From assembly GCA_029564935.1 (NCBI GenBank), contig JAKQPD010000419.1, positions 1-34,720 of the forward strand: a stretch of 34,720 nt of DNA, read 5' to 3'. This document shows, piece after piece, positions 17,439 through 26,047 of this stretch. Below the pieces are notes generated by a model that did not search any database, was not told where the DNA came from, and saw only the letters and a list, made by a program, of their open reading frames with translations. The DNA is from Bacteroidota bacterium (GTDB taxonomy: Bacteria; Bacteroidota; Bacteroidia; Bacteroidales; VadinHA17). Positions within the stretch are counted from its first letter, which is position 1; each line of letters opens with the position of its first letter. The translations under genes and the position numbers were made by a program.

Positions 17439-18744
17439 ACACGCAACTTATTTCCCCTATCTTCTTTATATGCTCATTGGTCCTCCGGTCGAGGCTCTTT
17501 ATATAGGCTTCCCAGTCAGAAACAGGGAATTTTGCCACACCGCTTTCAATTGCAGCTTTTGCTACTGCCGGCGCAACACATGAAATAAGCCTGGGATCGA
17601 GAGGTTTCGGAATTATATATTCCTTTCCGAATAAAAGTTTATCGAGGTTATAGGCTTTCAGCACACAGTCCGGGACAGGTTCTTTGGTAAGTGCAGCAAG
17701 GGCTTTTGAAGCAGCAAGCTTCATCTCCTCATTAATAGTCGAGGCTCTTACATCTAGCGCTCCGCGGAAAATATAGGGAAATCCGAGAACATTGTTGATT
17801 TGGTTGGGATAATCCGAACGACCGGTGGCAAAGATAAGATCGTCCCGTGTTGCCATCGCATCCTCATATGATATCTCAGGATCGGGATTGGCCATAGCAA
17901 AGACAACAGGATGATCAGCCATTGTTGCAAGCATCTCTTTCGAAAGCATTTTTGCAACAGAAAGGCCAAGGAAAAGATCCGCTCCCCTTACAGCCTCAGC
18001 CAGTGTATCTATATTTCTTTCTGTGGCAAATTCCTGTTTATATTTATTGAGATCGGTCCTTTTACGGTTTATGACACCTTTGCTGTCGGCCATAACTATG
18101 TTCTCTCTTTTAACTCCGAGAGAAATATACAGTCTGGAGCAAGATATTGCTGCCGCACCGGCTCCGCAGACGACGATCTTCAGTTTGTCTATCTCCTTTC
18201 CTGTTATCTCAAGAGAATTCAGAAGGCCGGCTCCAGAAATTATCGCCGTGCCGTGCTGATCGTCGTGAAATACCGGTATGTCGAGCATCTCCTTCAGCTT
18301 TGACTCGACCTCAAAGCATTCAGGCGCCTTGATATCTTCCAGGTTTATCCCTCCGAATGTCGGGGCAATTTTTGCACAAACCTCAACAAGCTTATCGGGA
18401 TCTTTTTCATCAACCTCAATATCGAAAACATCAATATCTGCAAAGACCTTGAATAATAATCCTTTACCCTCCATGACAGGTTTTCCGGCAAGGGTTCCTA
18501 TATCACCGAGACCTAATACGGCGGTTCCGTTAGAAATAACTGCAACAAGGTTGCCTTTGGCTGTATAATTATAAGCATCCTCAGGTTTTTTCTGTATCTC
18601 CAGGCATGGAAAAGCAACTCCGGGAGTATAAGCAAGACTTAAATCGAATTGTGTTGAATAAGGTTTAGTCGGGATGACTTCAACCTTCCCGTGGCGCCCC
18701 CTGCTGTGATAGAGAAGCGCATCTTCCTTTGTGATTTTTGCCAT
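17437..18744 (-). CDS. NAD(P)-dependent malic enzyme, single-domain form
   Basis: This 435-residue enzyme oxidatively decarboxylates malate to pyruvate. The N-terminal malic domain has YTPGVA (Y39), the lysine of VMEGK (K94), and metal ligands in NLEDIKAPE (E136, D137) and FHDDQHGT (D161, D162). The nucleotide-binding domain shows [11 protein letters not shown] (194-199 loop). Many Gram-negative MaeB proteins continue into a phosphotransacetylase-like domain of about 320 residues; this one stops after the malic part ([12 protein letters not shown] and a short tail), and nothing resembling that domain follows. Single-domain forms are known, so it is probably complete. Divergent from the ROK gene; cofactor preference is not readable here. 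Confidence 0.92.
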   Translation of the reverse strand: MAKITKEDALLYHSRGRHGKVEVIPTKPYSTQFDLSLAYTPGVAFPCLEIQKKPEDAYNYTAKGNLVAVISNGTAVLGLGDIGTLAGKPVMEGKGLLFKVFADIDVFDIEVDEKDPDKLVEVCAKIAPTFGGINLEDIKAPECFEVESKLKEMLDIPVFHDDQHGTAIISGAGLLNSLEITGKEIDKLKIVVCGAGAAAISCSRLYISLGVKRENIVMADSKGVINRKRTDLNKYKQEFATERNIDTLAEAVRGADLFLGLSVAKMLSKEMLATMADHPVVFAMANPDPEISYEDAMATRDDLIFATGRSDYPNQINNVLGFPYIFRGALDVRASTINEEMKLAASKALAALTKEPVPDCVLKAYNLDKLLFGKEYIIPKPLDPRLISCVAPAVAKAAIESGVAKFPVSDWEAYIKSLDRRTNEHIKKIGEISCV

Positions 18745-18872
18745 ATATCTTCTTATGAATGTATATCGGATAAACCTTCATCAGGTATTTGTTGTCCGAA
18801 ATTATAATATTTAAACCATAATAAACATTAAAAAGATCAGGTTTTGGAATAATTGAAAATAAATTTTGTTGT

Positions 18873-18907
18873 GAAGCCGATTTTAGATATTTTCAAAGCC
18901 GGTTTTA
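18873..18907. promoter_or_regulatory. Direct repeat upstream of the sugar operon
   Basis: GAAGCCGATTTTA (18873-18885) recurs as AAAGCCGGTTTTA (18895-18907), 22 bp apart or about two helical turns, ending 36 bp before the ROK start. It could be an operator for a sugar-responsive regulator. No regulator gene is nearby. Confidence 0.3.
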
Positions 18908-18942
18908 CCAGATAATAATTAACCTTTTTATTCCGGATATTT

Positions 18943-19878
18943 ATGGATCAGAAACTAGCAATCGGTGCTGATATAGGTGGAAGCCATATCAGTTGCGCGG
19001 CAGTTGATATTGTATCATACAGGATACTTAAAGAGACGATAACTGAGAGGGAAGTGAACAACAAAGCTCCGGCCGGAGAGATCATTTCTGTCTGGGCTGA
19101 TGCTCTTTCGGCAGCTATAAGTAAAATTCCCCGCGAAAATCTTAAGGGTATCGGCTTCGGTATGCCGGGTCCTTTCGATTATGTCAAAGGGATCAGTTAT
19201 ATTAAAGGTGTGGCCAAATATGAGAATCTGTACGGCTGCAATGTTAAGGAAGAAATCGCAAAAGCTCTTAAGGTCCCGGATGATTTTCCTGTCAGGTTCA
19301 TGAATGATGTTTCATCATTTGCGGTCGGGGAAGCGCTGATGGGGAAGGCTGCACCATATAACCGGTCAATGTGTATTACGCTGGGAACCGGATTCGGATC
19401 GGCATTCATCAGTAACAGGATCCCTGTTGTCGACGGACCTGAAGTTCCCCGGCTCGGATGCGTTTATCATCTTCCTTATAAAGATAATATTGCAGATGAT
19501 TATTTTTCAACCAGATGGTTCATTAAAAGCTATAACACACTTACAGGTGTGGAAATGAAGGGGGTTAAGGAACTTGCCGAAAAAGCTGCTTCAGATCAGA
19601 TCGCAATAAACCTTTTCCGTGAATTCGGCGATAACCTGGCAGTATTTCTTGCACCCTGGCTCATAAAATTCAGGGCAGAGATAGTTGTAATCGGAGGAAA
19701 TATATCTCATGCCTATAATCTCTTCGGTGATATGTTCGAGAAAAAGCTTAAACAGGAAAACTGCAACTGCAGAGTTGCTCTGTCTGAACTTAAAGAAGAT
19801 GCCGCCCGCCTTGGCGCCGCCTTCCTTATGGATGAGAAATTCTGGCAGGATATCCAGCATGCATTGCCATTAATGTGA
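18943..19878 (+). CDS. ROK family sugar kinase-like protein
   Basis: This 311-residue ASKHA-fold protein has phosphate motif ADIGGSH (9-15), the catalytic-base segment MNDVSSFAVGEA (D122) and LGTGFGSA (147-154). There is no DNA-binding N-terminal domain, so a kinase role is more likely than a repressor role. The ROK zinc motif CxCGxxGC is absent; the region after GPEVPRLGC is quite different, so the sugar specificity is uncertain. It begins a same-strand run of transporter, oxidoreductase, DUF1080 protein and fucosidase-like genes and probably phosphorylates the sugar they deliver. Confidence 0.82.
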   Translation: MDQKLAIGADIGGSHISCAAVDIVSYRILKETITEREVNNKAPAGEIISVWADALSAAISKIPRENLKGIGFGMPGPFDYVKGISYIKGVAKYENLYGCNVKEEIAKALKVPDDFPVRFMNDVSSFAVGEALMGKAAPYNRSMCITLGTGFGSAFISNRIPVVDGPEVPRLGCVYHLPYKDNIADDYFSTRWFIKSYNTLTGVEMKGVKELAEKAASDQIAINLFREFGDNLAVFLAPWLIKFRAEIVVIGGNISHAYNLFGDMFEKKLKQENCNCRVALSELKEDAARLGAAFLMDEKFWQDIQHALPLM

Positions 19879-19880
19879 AA

Positions 19881-19929
19881 AGTTGGCAGTAGGCATTTAT
19901 AAGTTGGCAGTAGGCAGTTGGCAGTTGGC
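19881..19929 (+). repeat. Heptamer array AGTTGGC/AGTAGGC
   Basis: Seven units of exactly 7 bp follow in register: five of the type AGTTGGC or AGTAGGC around one ATTTATA, then one more. It begins 2 bp after the ROK stop codon. Confidence 0.85.
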
Positions 19930-19949
19930 AATTACTCCTGCCCCGGAAC

Positions 19950-20005
19950 TTTGAATCTTGAATCTTGAATTTTAAACCTTGAATCTTGAAACACTAAACT
20001 CGAAA
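19950..20005 (+). repeat. Heptamer array CTTGAAT abutting a start codon
   Basis: Eight consecutive 7-bp units (TTTGAAT, CTTGAAT twice, TTTAAAC, CTTGAAT, CTTGAAA, CACTAAA, CTCGAAA) end 2 bp before the MFS ATG. They decay towards the start codon. The array forms the whole immediate upstream region of that gene. Confidence 0.8.
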
Positions 20006-20007
20006 CA

Positions 20008-21162
20008 ATGAATACACAAAAAATCAATCTGTCAAAAATAGCTCCGGTACTCCTGGCATTCTTTGTCATGAGTTTTGTTGACCTGGTCGGGGTAATCGTC
20101 GACCGTGTAAGCAGCGATATGAACCTCAGTGCGACTGTTGCACAGCTTATTCCTTCAGCAATCTTCCTGTGGTTTTTTCTGCTTTCTGTTCCTATTGGCG
20201 TACTCCAAGCCAGGATAGGTAAACGCAATATGCTTAATATTGGAATGGGTGTGACTGCTCTGGGATTACTTGCCCCATGGCTCTTCTATTCATTCCCGAT
20301 GGTAATGACAGGAGCTGCATTGCTTGGTATCGGAAATACGATTGTCCAGGTATCGGCCAATCCGCTGCTTGTAGATGTGGTCCCAGGGAACAGACGGTCA
20401 AGTTTCCTGAGTTTCTCACAGTTTGTCAAAGCCATCGGCTCGATGCTCGGTGCACCTCTGGCCGCACTCTTTGCAGCGAAATTCGGAGACTGGAAAATAC
20501 TATTCCTGGTATTTGGCATTGTATCGATACTGTCGGTACTTTGGCTCGGGAATGTAAAAATTGAAGAAACAAAGCAGGAAGGCCTTAAAGTTTCTATCGC
20601 GTCATCATTCAAACTGCTTGGAAATAACTTCATACTGCTTATGGTATTGTCTATTTTCCTTGTTGTAGGAGTGGATGTCGGATTTAATTCAAACTCAGGA
20701 CAGTTCCTCATTAAGAGGTTTGGTATTGAACAGGTTGCAGCCGAACAAGGAAGGAGTATATATTTCCTCGGCCGTATGCTCGGTACTTTTGCAGGGGCTA
20801 TCATGCTTACAAAGATATCTTCACAGAAATTCTTCATGTGGACATCACTTCTCGGCATACTTTTCCTGGTTGCCATTCTGCTTATAAAATCATCAGCCCT
20901 TGCATGGGTGCTGATTTTCCTTATAGGTCTGGCAGTTGCCAACATATGGCCCCTTGTATTCTCAATAGCAGTCGGGAAATATCCTGAGCGCAGCAATGAA
21001 ATTTCAGGACTGATGATGATGGCTATATCAGGCGGAGCAGTCATTCCGCTTCTGGTAGGCTGGATAGGAGAAATAAGCAATCTGAGTATAGGTATGCTCG
21101 TTCTGGTCGCCTGTATGATATATCTGTGGGCAGTTGCTATGTATTGTCTCAAGAAAGAATAA
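20008..21162 (+). CDS. Sugar MFS transporter (FucP-like)
   Basis: This 384-residue inner-membrane protein has about 12 hydrophobic helices arranged as two six-helix halves. The loop after helix 2-3 holds the MFS signature variant GVLQARIGKRN (about 70-80). The sequence resembles the Bacteroidota sugar:proton symporters of the FucP/glucose-galactose type. The transported sugar cannot be stated. Its start codon is 2 bp after a heptamer array. The next gene follows 18 bp behind its stop, so it is co-transcribed with the Gfo/Idh/MocA gene. Confidence 0.88.
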   Translation: MNTQKINLSKIAPVLLAFFVMSFVDLVGVIVDRVSSDMNLSATVAQLIPSAIFLWFFLLSVPIGVLQARIGKRNMLNIGMGVTALGLLAPWLFYSFPMVMTGAALLGIGNTIVQVSANPLLVDVVPGNRRSSFLSFSQFVKAIGSMLGAPLAALFAAKFGDWKILFLVFGIVSILSVLWLGNVKIEETKQEGLKVSIASSFKLLGNNFILLMVLSIFLVVGVDVGFNSNSGQFLIKRFGIEQVAAEQGRSIYFLGRMLGTFAGAIMLTKISSQKFFMWTSLLGILFLVAILLIKSSALAWVLIFLIGLAVANIWPLVFSIAVGKYPERSNEISGLMMMAISGGAVIPLLVGWIGEISNLSIGMLVLVACMIYLWAVAMYCLKKE

Positions 21163-21180
21163 CAAAATAATTACTGAACA

Positions 21181-22446
21181 ATGAAAGAAATAAAAATCGG
21201 CAGACGTGATTTCCTTAAAAAGAGCACTGCTGCCACGGTAGCTTTTTCGATAATTCCAAGATATGTTCTTGGCGGCAAGGGTTATACAGCTCCAAGCGAT
21301 CAGCTCACCAAGGGTATAATCGGAGTTGGAGGAATGGGTCGCGGTCATATCGGGTACGAAGGACGTCTGCTGGCTGTATGTGACGTCGATAAGAATCATC
21401 TTGACCAGGCAATCGCCGAAGCTGGTGGAAATATTACCGGTTATCACGATTTCCGGGAACTCATTGCCAGAGATGATATTGATGTTGTACATATTGCAAC
21501 CCCGCCTCACTGGCATGGGATAATGGCAAAGATGGCCGCTGAAGCCGGGAAGGATATCTGGTGTGAAAAGCCGATGACAAGAACCATTGGCGAGGGAATC
21601 AAAGTTGTGGAGGCTGTACAGAAATATGGCAGGATGTTCCGCCTCAACACCTGGTTCAGGTTTAAAGATCAGTTCTATGGAATGAATACTGAAGTAAAAC
21701 CCATTAAGAAACTGGTGGACAGCGGAGCTCTTGGATGGCCCCTCAAGGTAACCGTCAGCGGTATAACCGGTTATGACTGGAAATTTTACTGGAGCGGTCT
21801 GCATAATCTGAAGCCTGAAACGGTTCCGGCTGAGCTTGATTATGACTTCTGGCTCGGACCGGCACCGTATAAACCCTATAATGTGGAAAGAGTCCATTCG
21901 AAATTCAGGGGATACTGGGATTATGACGGCGGAGGATTAGGCGATATGGGTCAGCACTATCTCGATCCGGTTCAGTACTTCCTGGGGAAAGATGAAACGG
22001 GACCGGTTTCGGTAGAGATCGATGCACCCCAGCAGCACTATGATGCAGTAGGCTCATGGAGAAGGATAACCTATACATATGCCGACGGATGCCAGATAAT
22101 ACTTGACGGTGAGAACAGGGACAAAAATGCTGCATATATTGAGGGGCCGCATGGTAAGCTGTTCAAAGGATTCAAATCAGATATAAAGGATATTGATAAG
22201 CTTCTTGCCTCGCTTCCCGATCCGGAACCACAGATAACCACATTCTCGGAATCGGTGAGGACAAGACAGAAGTTTGCTCTTAATGAGGCTAATGGCCACA
22301 GGTCGTGTTCGGTTGTGAACCTGGGCATTACAGCCCTCCGGCTTGGAAGGAACCTTAAATATGATCCTGCAGCCCAGAGGTTTGTTGATGATGATGGAGC
22401 CAACAGGCTTATTGATCAACCTATGCGTGATCCCTGGAAAATCTGA
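21181..22446 (+). CDS. Gfo/Idh/MocA family oxidoreductase with Tat signal
   Basis: This 421-residue protein starts with a twin-arginine signal (GRRDFLKKS, R8-R9) and a short hydrophobic stretch, so it should be exported folded with its cofactor bound. The Rossmann domain has IIGVGGMGRGH (GxGxxG at 48-53) and the family EKP motif (CEKPMTR, K130). The C-terminal alpha/beta domain follows (FWLGPAPYKPYN, GGGLGDMGQHYLDP). Members oxidise or reduce sugar hydroxyls with NAD(P). Next to DUF1080 genes the usual inferred role is C3 oxidation of glycosides in the periplasm. It sits 18 bp after the transporter and 26 bp before the DUF1080 gene. Confidence 0.92.
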   Translation: MKEIKIGRRDFLKKSTAATVAFSIIPRYVLGGKGYTAPSDQLTKGIIGVGGMGRGHIGYEGRLLAVCDVDKNHLDQAIAEAGGNITGYHDFRELIARDDIDVVHIATPPHWHGIMAKMAAEAGKDIWCEKPMTRTIGEGIKVVEAVQKYGRMFRLNTWFRFKDQFYGMNTEVKPIKKLVDSGALGWPLKVTVSGITGYDWKFYWSGLHNLKPETVPAELDYDFWLGPAPYKPYNVERVHSKFRGYWDYDGGGLGDMGQHYLDPVQYFLGKDETGPVSVEIDAPQQHYDAVGSWRRITYTYADGCQIILDGENRDKNAAYIEGPHGKLFKGFKSDIKDIDKLLASLPDPEPQITTFSESVRTRQKFALNEANGHRSCSVVNLGITALRLGRNLKYDPAAQRFVDDDGANRLIDQPMRDPWKI

Positions 22447-22472
22447 AATTAAAAATTTGAAAATTTGAAACT

Positions 22473-25400
22473 ATGAAGATCAAGAAATTATTTTTCGCGT
22501 GTTTGTCTTTCCTGATGATTTCGGTCATATCGTTTTCCCAGGATAAGCGAACTCTCGAAACCAAAGTCGCTGACCTGCTGGCTCAGTTCCCTGCTACCGG
22601 CCTTGCTTATACAGATAAGCTTATGGAGGATATGGCAGGACTTGGTGAAGCCGGTCTGAAGCAGATCTGCGATCAGATAATCCCGGCCGGAACAGGGGAT
22701 GATACAAAAGCCCGGTTTGCAATTGAGACGTTCTCGAGGTTCATTTCAGGTAAAGGACGGGAAACAGGAAGAAAAATATGGGAGGAGATATGTATATCAT
22801 TTGCTTCAGGGAAGAAAGACCCCGGAGTGAAAGATTTCTTTATTAAACAATTGCAACTGATAGGAAGTGAAAAGGCAGCCATGGCTCTGAAGATATTTAT
22901 TGCTGACAAGGAAAATTGTACATCTGCTATATCAGCGATCACGGCAATTGGGGGGGACATAGCTGAACAGATCTTTTCAGAGTCGCTCACGAACACGGAT
23001 CTGTCCTGTGCAGCTGCAGTTATGAATGCACTTGCTTCAATGAGATCGAAAAAAGCAGTCAAGGAATTCATCTATTGGTCAGGCGTGGAGAATCCCAATA
23101 CCAAAGCATCTGCATATAATGCCCTTGCCATGAGTGGAGCAGCGGAAGCCCTGCCTGTTCTTCTTAAAGCAGCCAGAAGCTATGGTTATCGCTGGGAAAG
23201 AACCGGAGCAACAGCTTCACTGATAAATTTTGCCAATACAGCAGGTCTGAATGGTGATATAAAGACCATGGATAAGATATGTAAAATGCTGATCAAAAAA
23301 TGTAATGACAAGCTTACATTACATAATAAAGCAGCAGCCCTGAAAACCTATGTCAGTTTTCACGGGACCGATGCCATGTCCGATATCCTGAAAGCGGCCG
23401 GTCATCCCGATGCCAGATACCGTAATGCCGCCATTGCTCTGACAGATATGTTAAAAGGAAGCGATGTTACCGGTAATTGGATTGAATACTTTCCGAAAGC
23501 TATTCAGGAAGCTAAACCGGAAATTATAAGGATGCTTGGGAAAAGGGGTGATGAAAAAGCTCTCGGGCTTATAAGTGCATCTCTGAATGATCCGGACTCT
23601 GCTGTCAGAAAAGCCGCCTCGGAAGCAATTGCCATGCTTAGCGGCAAAAATGCTGTTCCCGAACTGATAGGCTATATGATGAAACAGGATTCTGATAGTG
23701 ACCAGGAAGCCGTAGTATCAGCTCTGAAAAGTATCGCCGGCGACAAGGAGATTTCAGGACTGAAAGATGTACTGAAGAACGGATCTCCGGCAGCTAAAAT
23801 AAGTGCCATTGAATTGATGGCCTGGAACAGAAATAATGATAATTTCAGCGAAATCCTTCCTCTGGCATCATCACAGGATGAGAAGGTAAAAGCTGCTGCC
23901 TTCAAAGCCCTGAAGGAGCTTGCAGGCGAAGGAGACCAGGAAGTGCTGATAGGCCTTCTTCGTTCACCGGGGAATACTAAGTTCAGTTCTGAGATACAGC
24001 AGGCGATTGCCGTCTCTGCAAATAAATCCGCTGATACAGAAAAAAGATCCGGACAGATACTCAAAGCTATGGATGGTTCAATCGATAAGAAACTTCTTAT
24101 TCCGGTTCTTGCAAAGACAGGTGGAAGAAAAGCCTTATCGGCAGTGCTGAACGAATTTGAAAATGGTAATCCTGAAATGAGGGAAGTGTGTTTCAAAGCT
24201 CTTACATCATGGAATGATTATTCGGCATCTTCAGCATTGTATGAAATATGCGCATCAGGAAACAAAACATATGAGGCACCTGCTTTCGAAGGATATATCA
24301 CACAAATAAAAAATGCCGGCATTCCCGATGAACAGAAACTTCTTCTTTACAGGAAGATAATGCCTTATGCCCTGTCGGCTGAACGTAAGAATCAGATCCT
24401 GGCAGAACTGGGCAAACTGAAAACGTACCAGACTCTCTTTCTTGTTGGCGAATATCTTGATGATCCTGCCACATCTGCTACTGCTGCAAAATCAGCAATG
24501 TATATTGCACTGCCTTCTGTTTCCGAAACGGCAGGGATGTATGGGGTAAAAGTCAGGGAAATATTAAATAAGGCGCTGCTGAAAATTGCAGGCCAGGAGA
24601 GCGAATATGACAGGGAAATGATTAATAAATATCTTATGTCAATGTCGGCCGACGAAGGATTTATTCCGATGTTCAATGGTAAGGATCTCACCGGCTGGCA
24701 GGGTTTAGTTGAAAATCCGCTTACACGTGAAAAGATGAAACCTGCCGAGCTGGCAAAAAAACAGGCTGAGGCTGATAAAAAAGTCCCTCTGAACTGGAGT
24801 GTGAAGGATGGATGTATCTGGTTCAACGGTCGCGGGGATAATCTCTGTTCAATAAAGCAATACGCCGATTTTGAGTTGCTTGCCGACTGGAAAATTACGA
24901 AGGAAGGCGACAGCGGTATATACCTGAGAGGAACACCACAGGTACAGATTTGGGATACATCACGTGTTTCAGTAGGAGCTCAGGTCGGATCGGGCGGACT
25001 TTACAATAACCAGACAAATCCTTCAAAACCTCTTAAGGTTGCAGATAATCCTGTCGGGGAATGGAACACATTCAGGATCATCATGATCGGGGAAAAAGTA
25101 TCGGTATGGCTTAACGGCGAGCTTGTGGTGGATAACGTTACCATGGAGAATTACTGGGACCGGAAGATCCCGATCTTCCCGAAGGGTCCGATAGAACTGC
25201 AGGCACATGGAACCGACCTTGCATTCCGTGACATCTATGTAAGGGAGATCAGTGAAAAGGAATATAATCTGACACCTGAAGAAAAAGCGGAAGGATTCGT
25301 TGCATTGTTCAACGGGAGAAATCTTGACAACTGGACAGGGAACAAGGAATCATATGTAGCAGAAGACGGGATGATAGTGATAAGGCCCGATAAAGGAAGC

Positions 25401-25871
25401 GGCGGGAATCTGTATACCGAAAAGGAATACAGCGATTTTATATTCAGGTTCGAATTTCAGCTTACACCCGGGGCAAACAACGGATTGGGTATAAGGGCGC
25501 CACTTACCGGCGATGCCGCTTATGTCGGAATGGAACTGCAGATCCTTGATAATACCGCCCCCGTATATGCAAACCTTCAGCCATACCAGTACCATGGATC
25601 TGTATATGGTGTGATTCCGGCAAAGAAAGGGTTCCTGAATCCTGTCGGCGAATGGAATTATGAGGAGGTGATCGTTCAGGGAACACAAATAAAAGTGATC
25701 CTTAACGGGACAACCATTGTGGATGGGGATATTGCCGGACCGAGAGATAACGGGACAATGGATCACAATGAACATCCGGGATTAAAGAATAAATCCGGCC
25801 ATATAGGATTCCTCGGACACGGTTCTGTGGTAAATTTCCGTAACATTCGAATTAAAGACCTTTCACAATAA
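22473..25871 (+). CDS. Exported HEAT-repeat protein with two DUF1080 (3-keto-glycoside-acting) domains
   Basis: This 1132-residue protein has a signal peptide (KKLFFACLSFLMISVISFSQ). It continues with about 680 residues of HEAT-like alpha-helical repeats (about 40-715). Two DUF1080 jelly-roll domains follow. Domain 1 (about 726-927) shows FNGKDLTGW, DSGIYLRG, VGEWNTF and LQAHGTDLAFRDI. Domain 2 (about 938-1132) shows FNGRNLDNW, NNGLGIRAP, YHGSVYG, VGEWNYEE and GHGSVVNFRNI. DUF1080 proteins have been linked to hydrolysis or elimination of 3-keto-glycosides made by Gfo/Idh/MocA enzymes, which matches the gene just upstream. The HEAT part is probably a binding scaffold. Tandem DUF1080 domains on a HEAT solenoid are unusual. 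Confidence 0.85.
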   Translation: MKIKKLFFACLSFLMISVISFSQDKRTLETKVADLLAQFPATGLAYTDKLMEDMAGLGEAGLKQICDQIIPAGTGDDTKARFAIETFSRFISGKGRETGRKIWEEICISFASGKKDPGVKDFFIKQLQLIGSEKAAMALKIFIADKENCTSAISAITAIGGDIAEQIFSESLTNTDLSCAAAVMNALASMRSKKAVKEFIYWSGVENPNTKASAYNALAMSGAAEALPVLLKAARSYGYRWERTGATASLINFANTAGLNGDIKTMDKICKMLIKKCNDKLTLHNKAAALKTYVSFHGTDAMSDILKAAGHPDARYRNAAIALTDMLKGSDVTGNWIEYFPKAIQEAKPEIIRMLGKRGDEKALGLISASLNDPDSAVRKAASEAIAMLSGKNAVPELIGYMMKQDSDSDQEAVVSALKSIAGDKEISGLKDVLKNGSPAAKISAIELMAWNRNNDNFSEILPLASSQDEKVKAAAFKALKELAGEGDQEVLIGLLRSPGNTKFSSEIQQAIAVSANKSADTEKRSGQILKAMDGSIDKKLLIPVLAKTGGRKALSAVLNEFENGNPEMREVCFKALTSWNDYSASSALYEICASGNKTYEAPAFEGYITQIKNAGIPDEQKLLLYRKIMPYALSAERKNQILAELGKLKTYQTLFLVGEYLDDPATSATAAKSAMYIALPSVSETAGMYGVKVREILNKALLKIAGQESEYDREMINKYLMSMSADEGFIPMFNGKDLTGWQGLVENPLTREKMKPAELAKKQAEADKKVPLNWSVKDGCIWFNGRGDNLCSIKQYADFELLADWKITKEGDSGIYLRGTPQVQIWDTSRVSVGAQVGSGGLYNNQTNPSKPLKVADNPVGEWNTFRIIMIGEKVSVWLNGELVVDNVTMENYWDRKIPIFPKGPIELQAHGTDLAFRDIYVREISEKEYNLTPEEKAEGFVALFNGRNLDNWTGNKESYVAEDGMIVIRPDKGSGGNLYTEKEYSDFIFRFEFQLTPGANNGLGIRAPLTGDAAYVGMELQILDNTAPVYANLQPYQYHGSVYGVIPAKKGFLNPVGEWNYEEVIVQGTQIKVILNGTTIVDGDIAGPRDNGTMDHNEHPGLKNKSGHIGFLGHGSVVNFRNIRIKDLSQ

Positions 25872-25902
25872 AATTCCGGATTTTGTTAGAGAATAAAATA
25901 AA

Positions 25903-26000
25903 TTAACCGCGAAGAGCGCAAAGTATTTACGCAAAGGCCACAAAGAATCTAGTGGTAAACTTTGTGTCCTTTGCGCCTCCTTTGAGCACTCTGCGGTTAA
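25903..26000. repeat. Large imperfect inverted repeat (TTAACCGC...GCGGTTAA)
   Basis: TTAACCGCGAAGAGCGCAAAG at the left matches, as an imperfect reverse complement, the right arm ending CTCTGCGGTTAA, with a small loop near AATCTAGTGG. The arms are about 40 bp and contain CGCAAAG-like units. It fills most of the 176-bp gap before the fucosidase gene and may attenuate transcription or stabilise the mRNA end. Confidence 0.7.
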
Positions 26001-26047
26001 AATTAATTTCAGGACAGCTATATTTTAATGATAAAATTTATTAATAA

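Noticed and set aside
17437-18744. Malic enzyme truncated by the neighbouring repeat
   Set aside because: The malic and NAD(P) domains are complete and end where single-domain malic enzymes do; no phosphotransacetylase remnant follows.
17391-20005. CRISPR-like or minisatellite interpretation of the short repeats
   Set aside because: Units are 7 bp with no spacers, and no cas genes are present.
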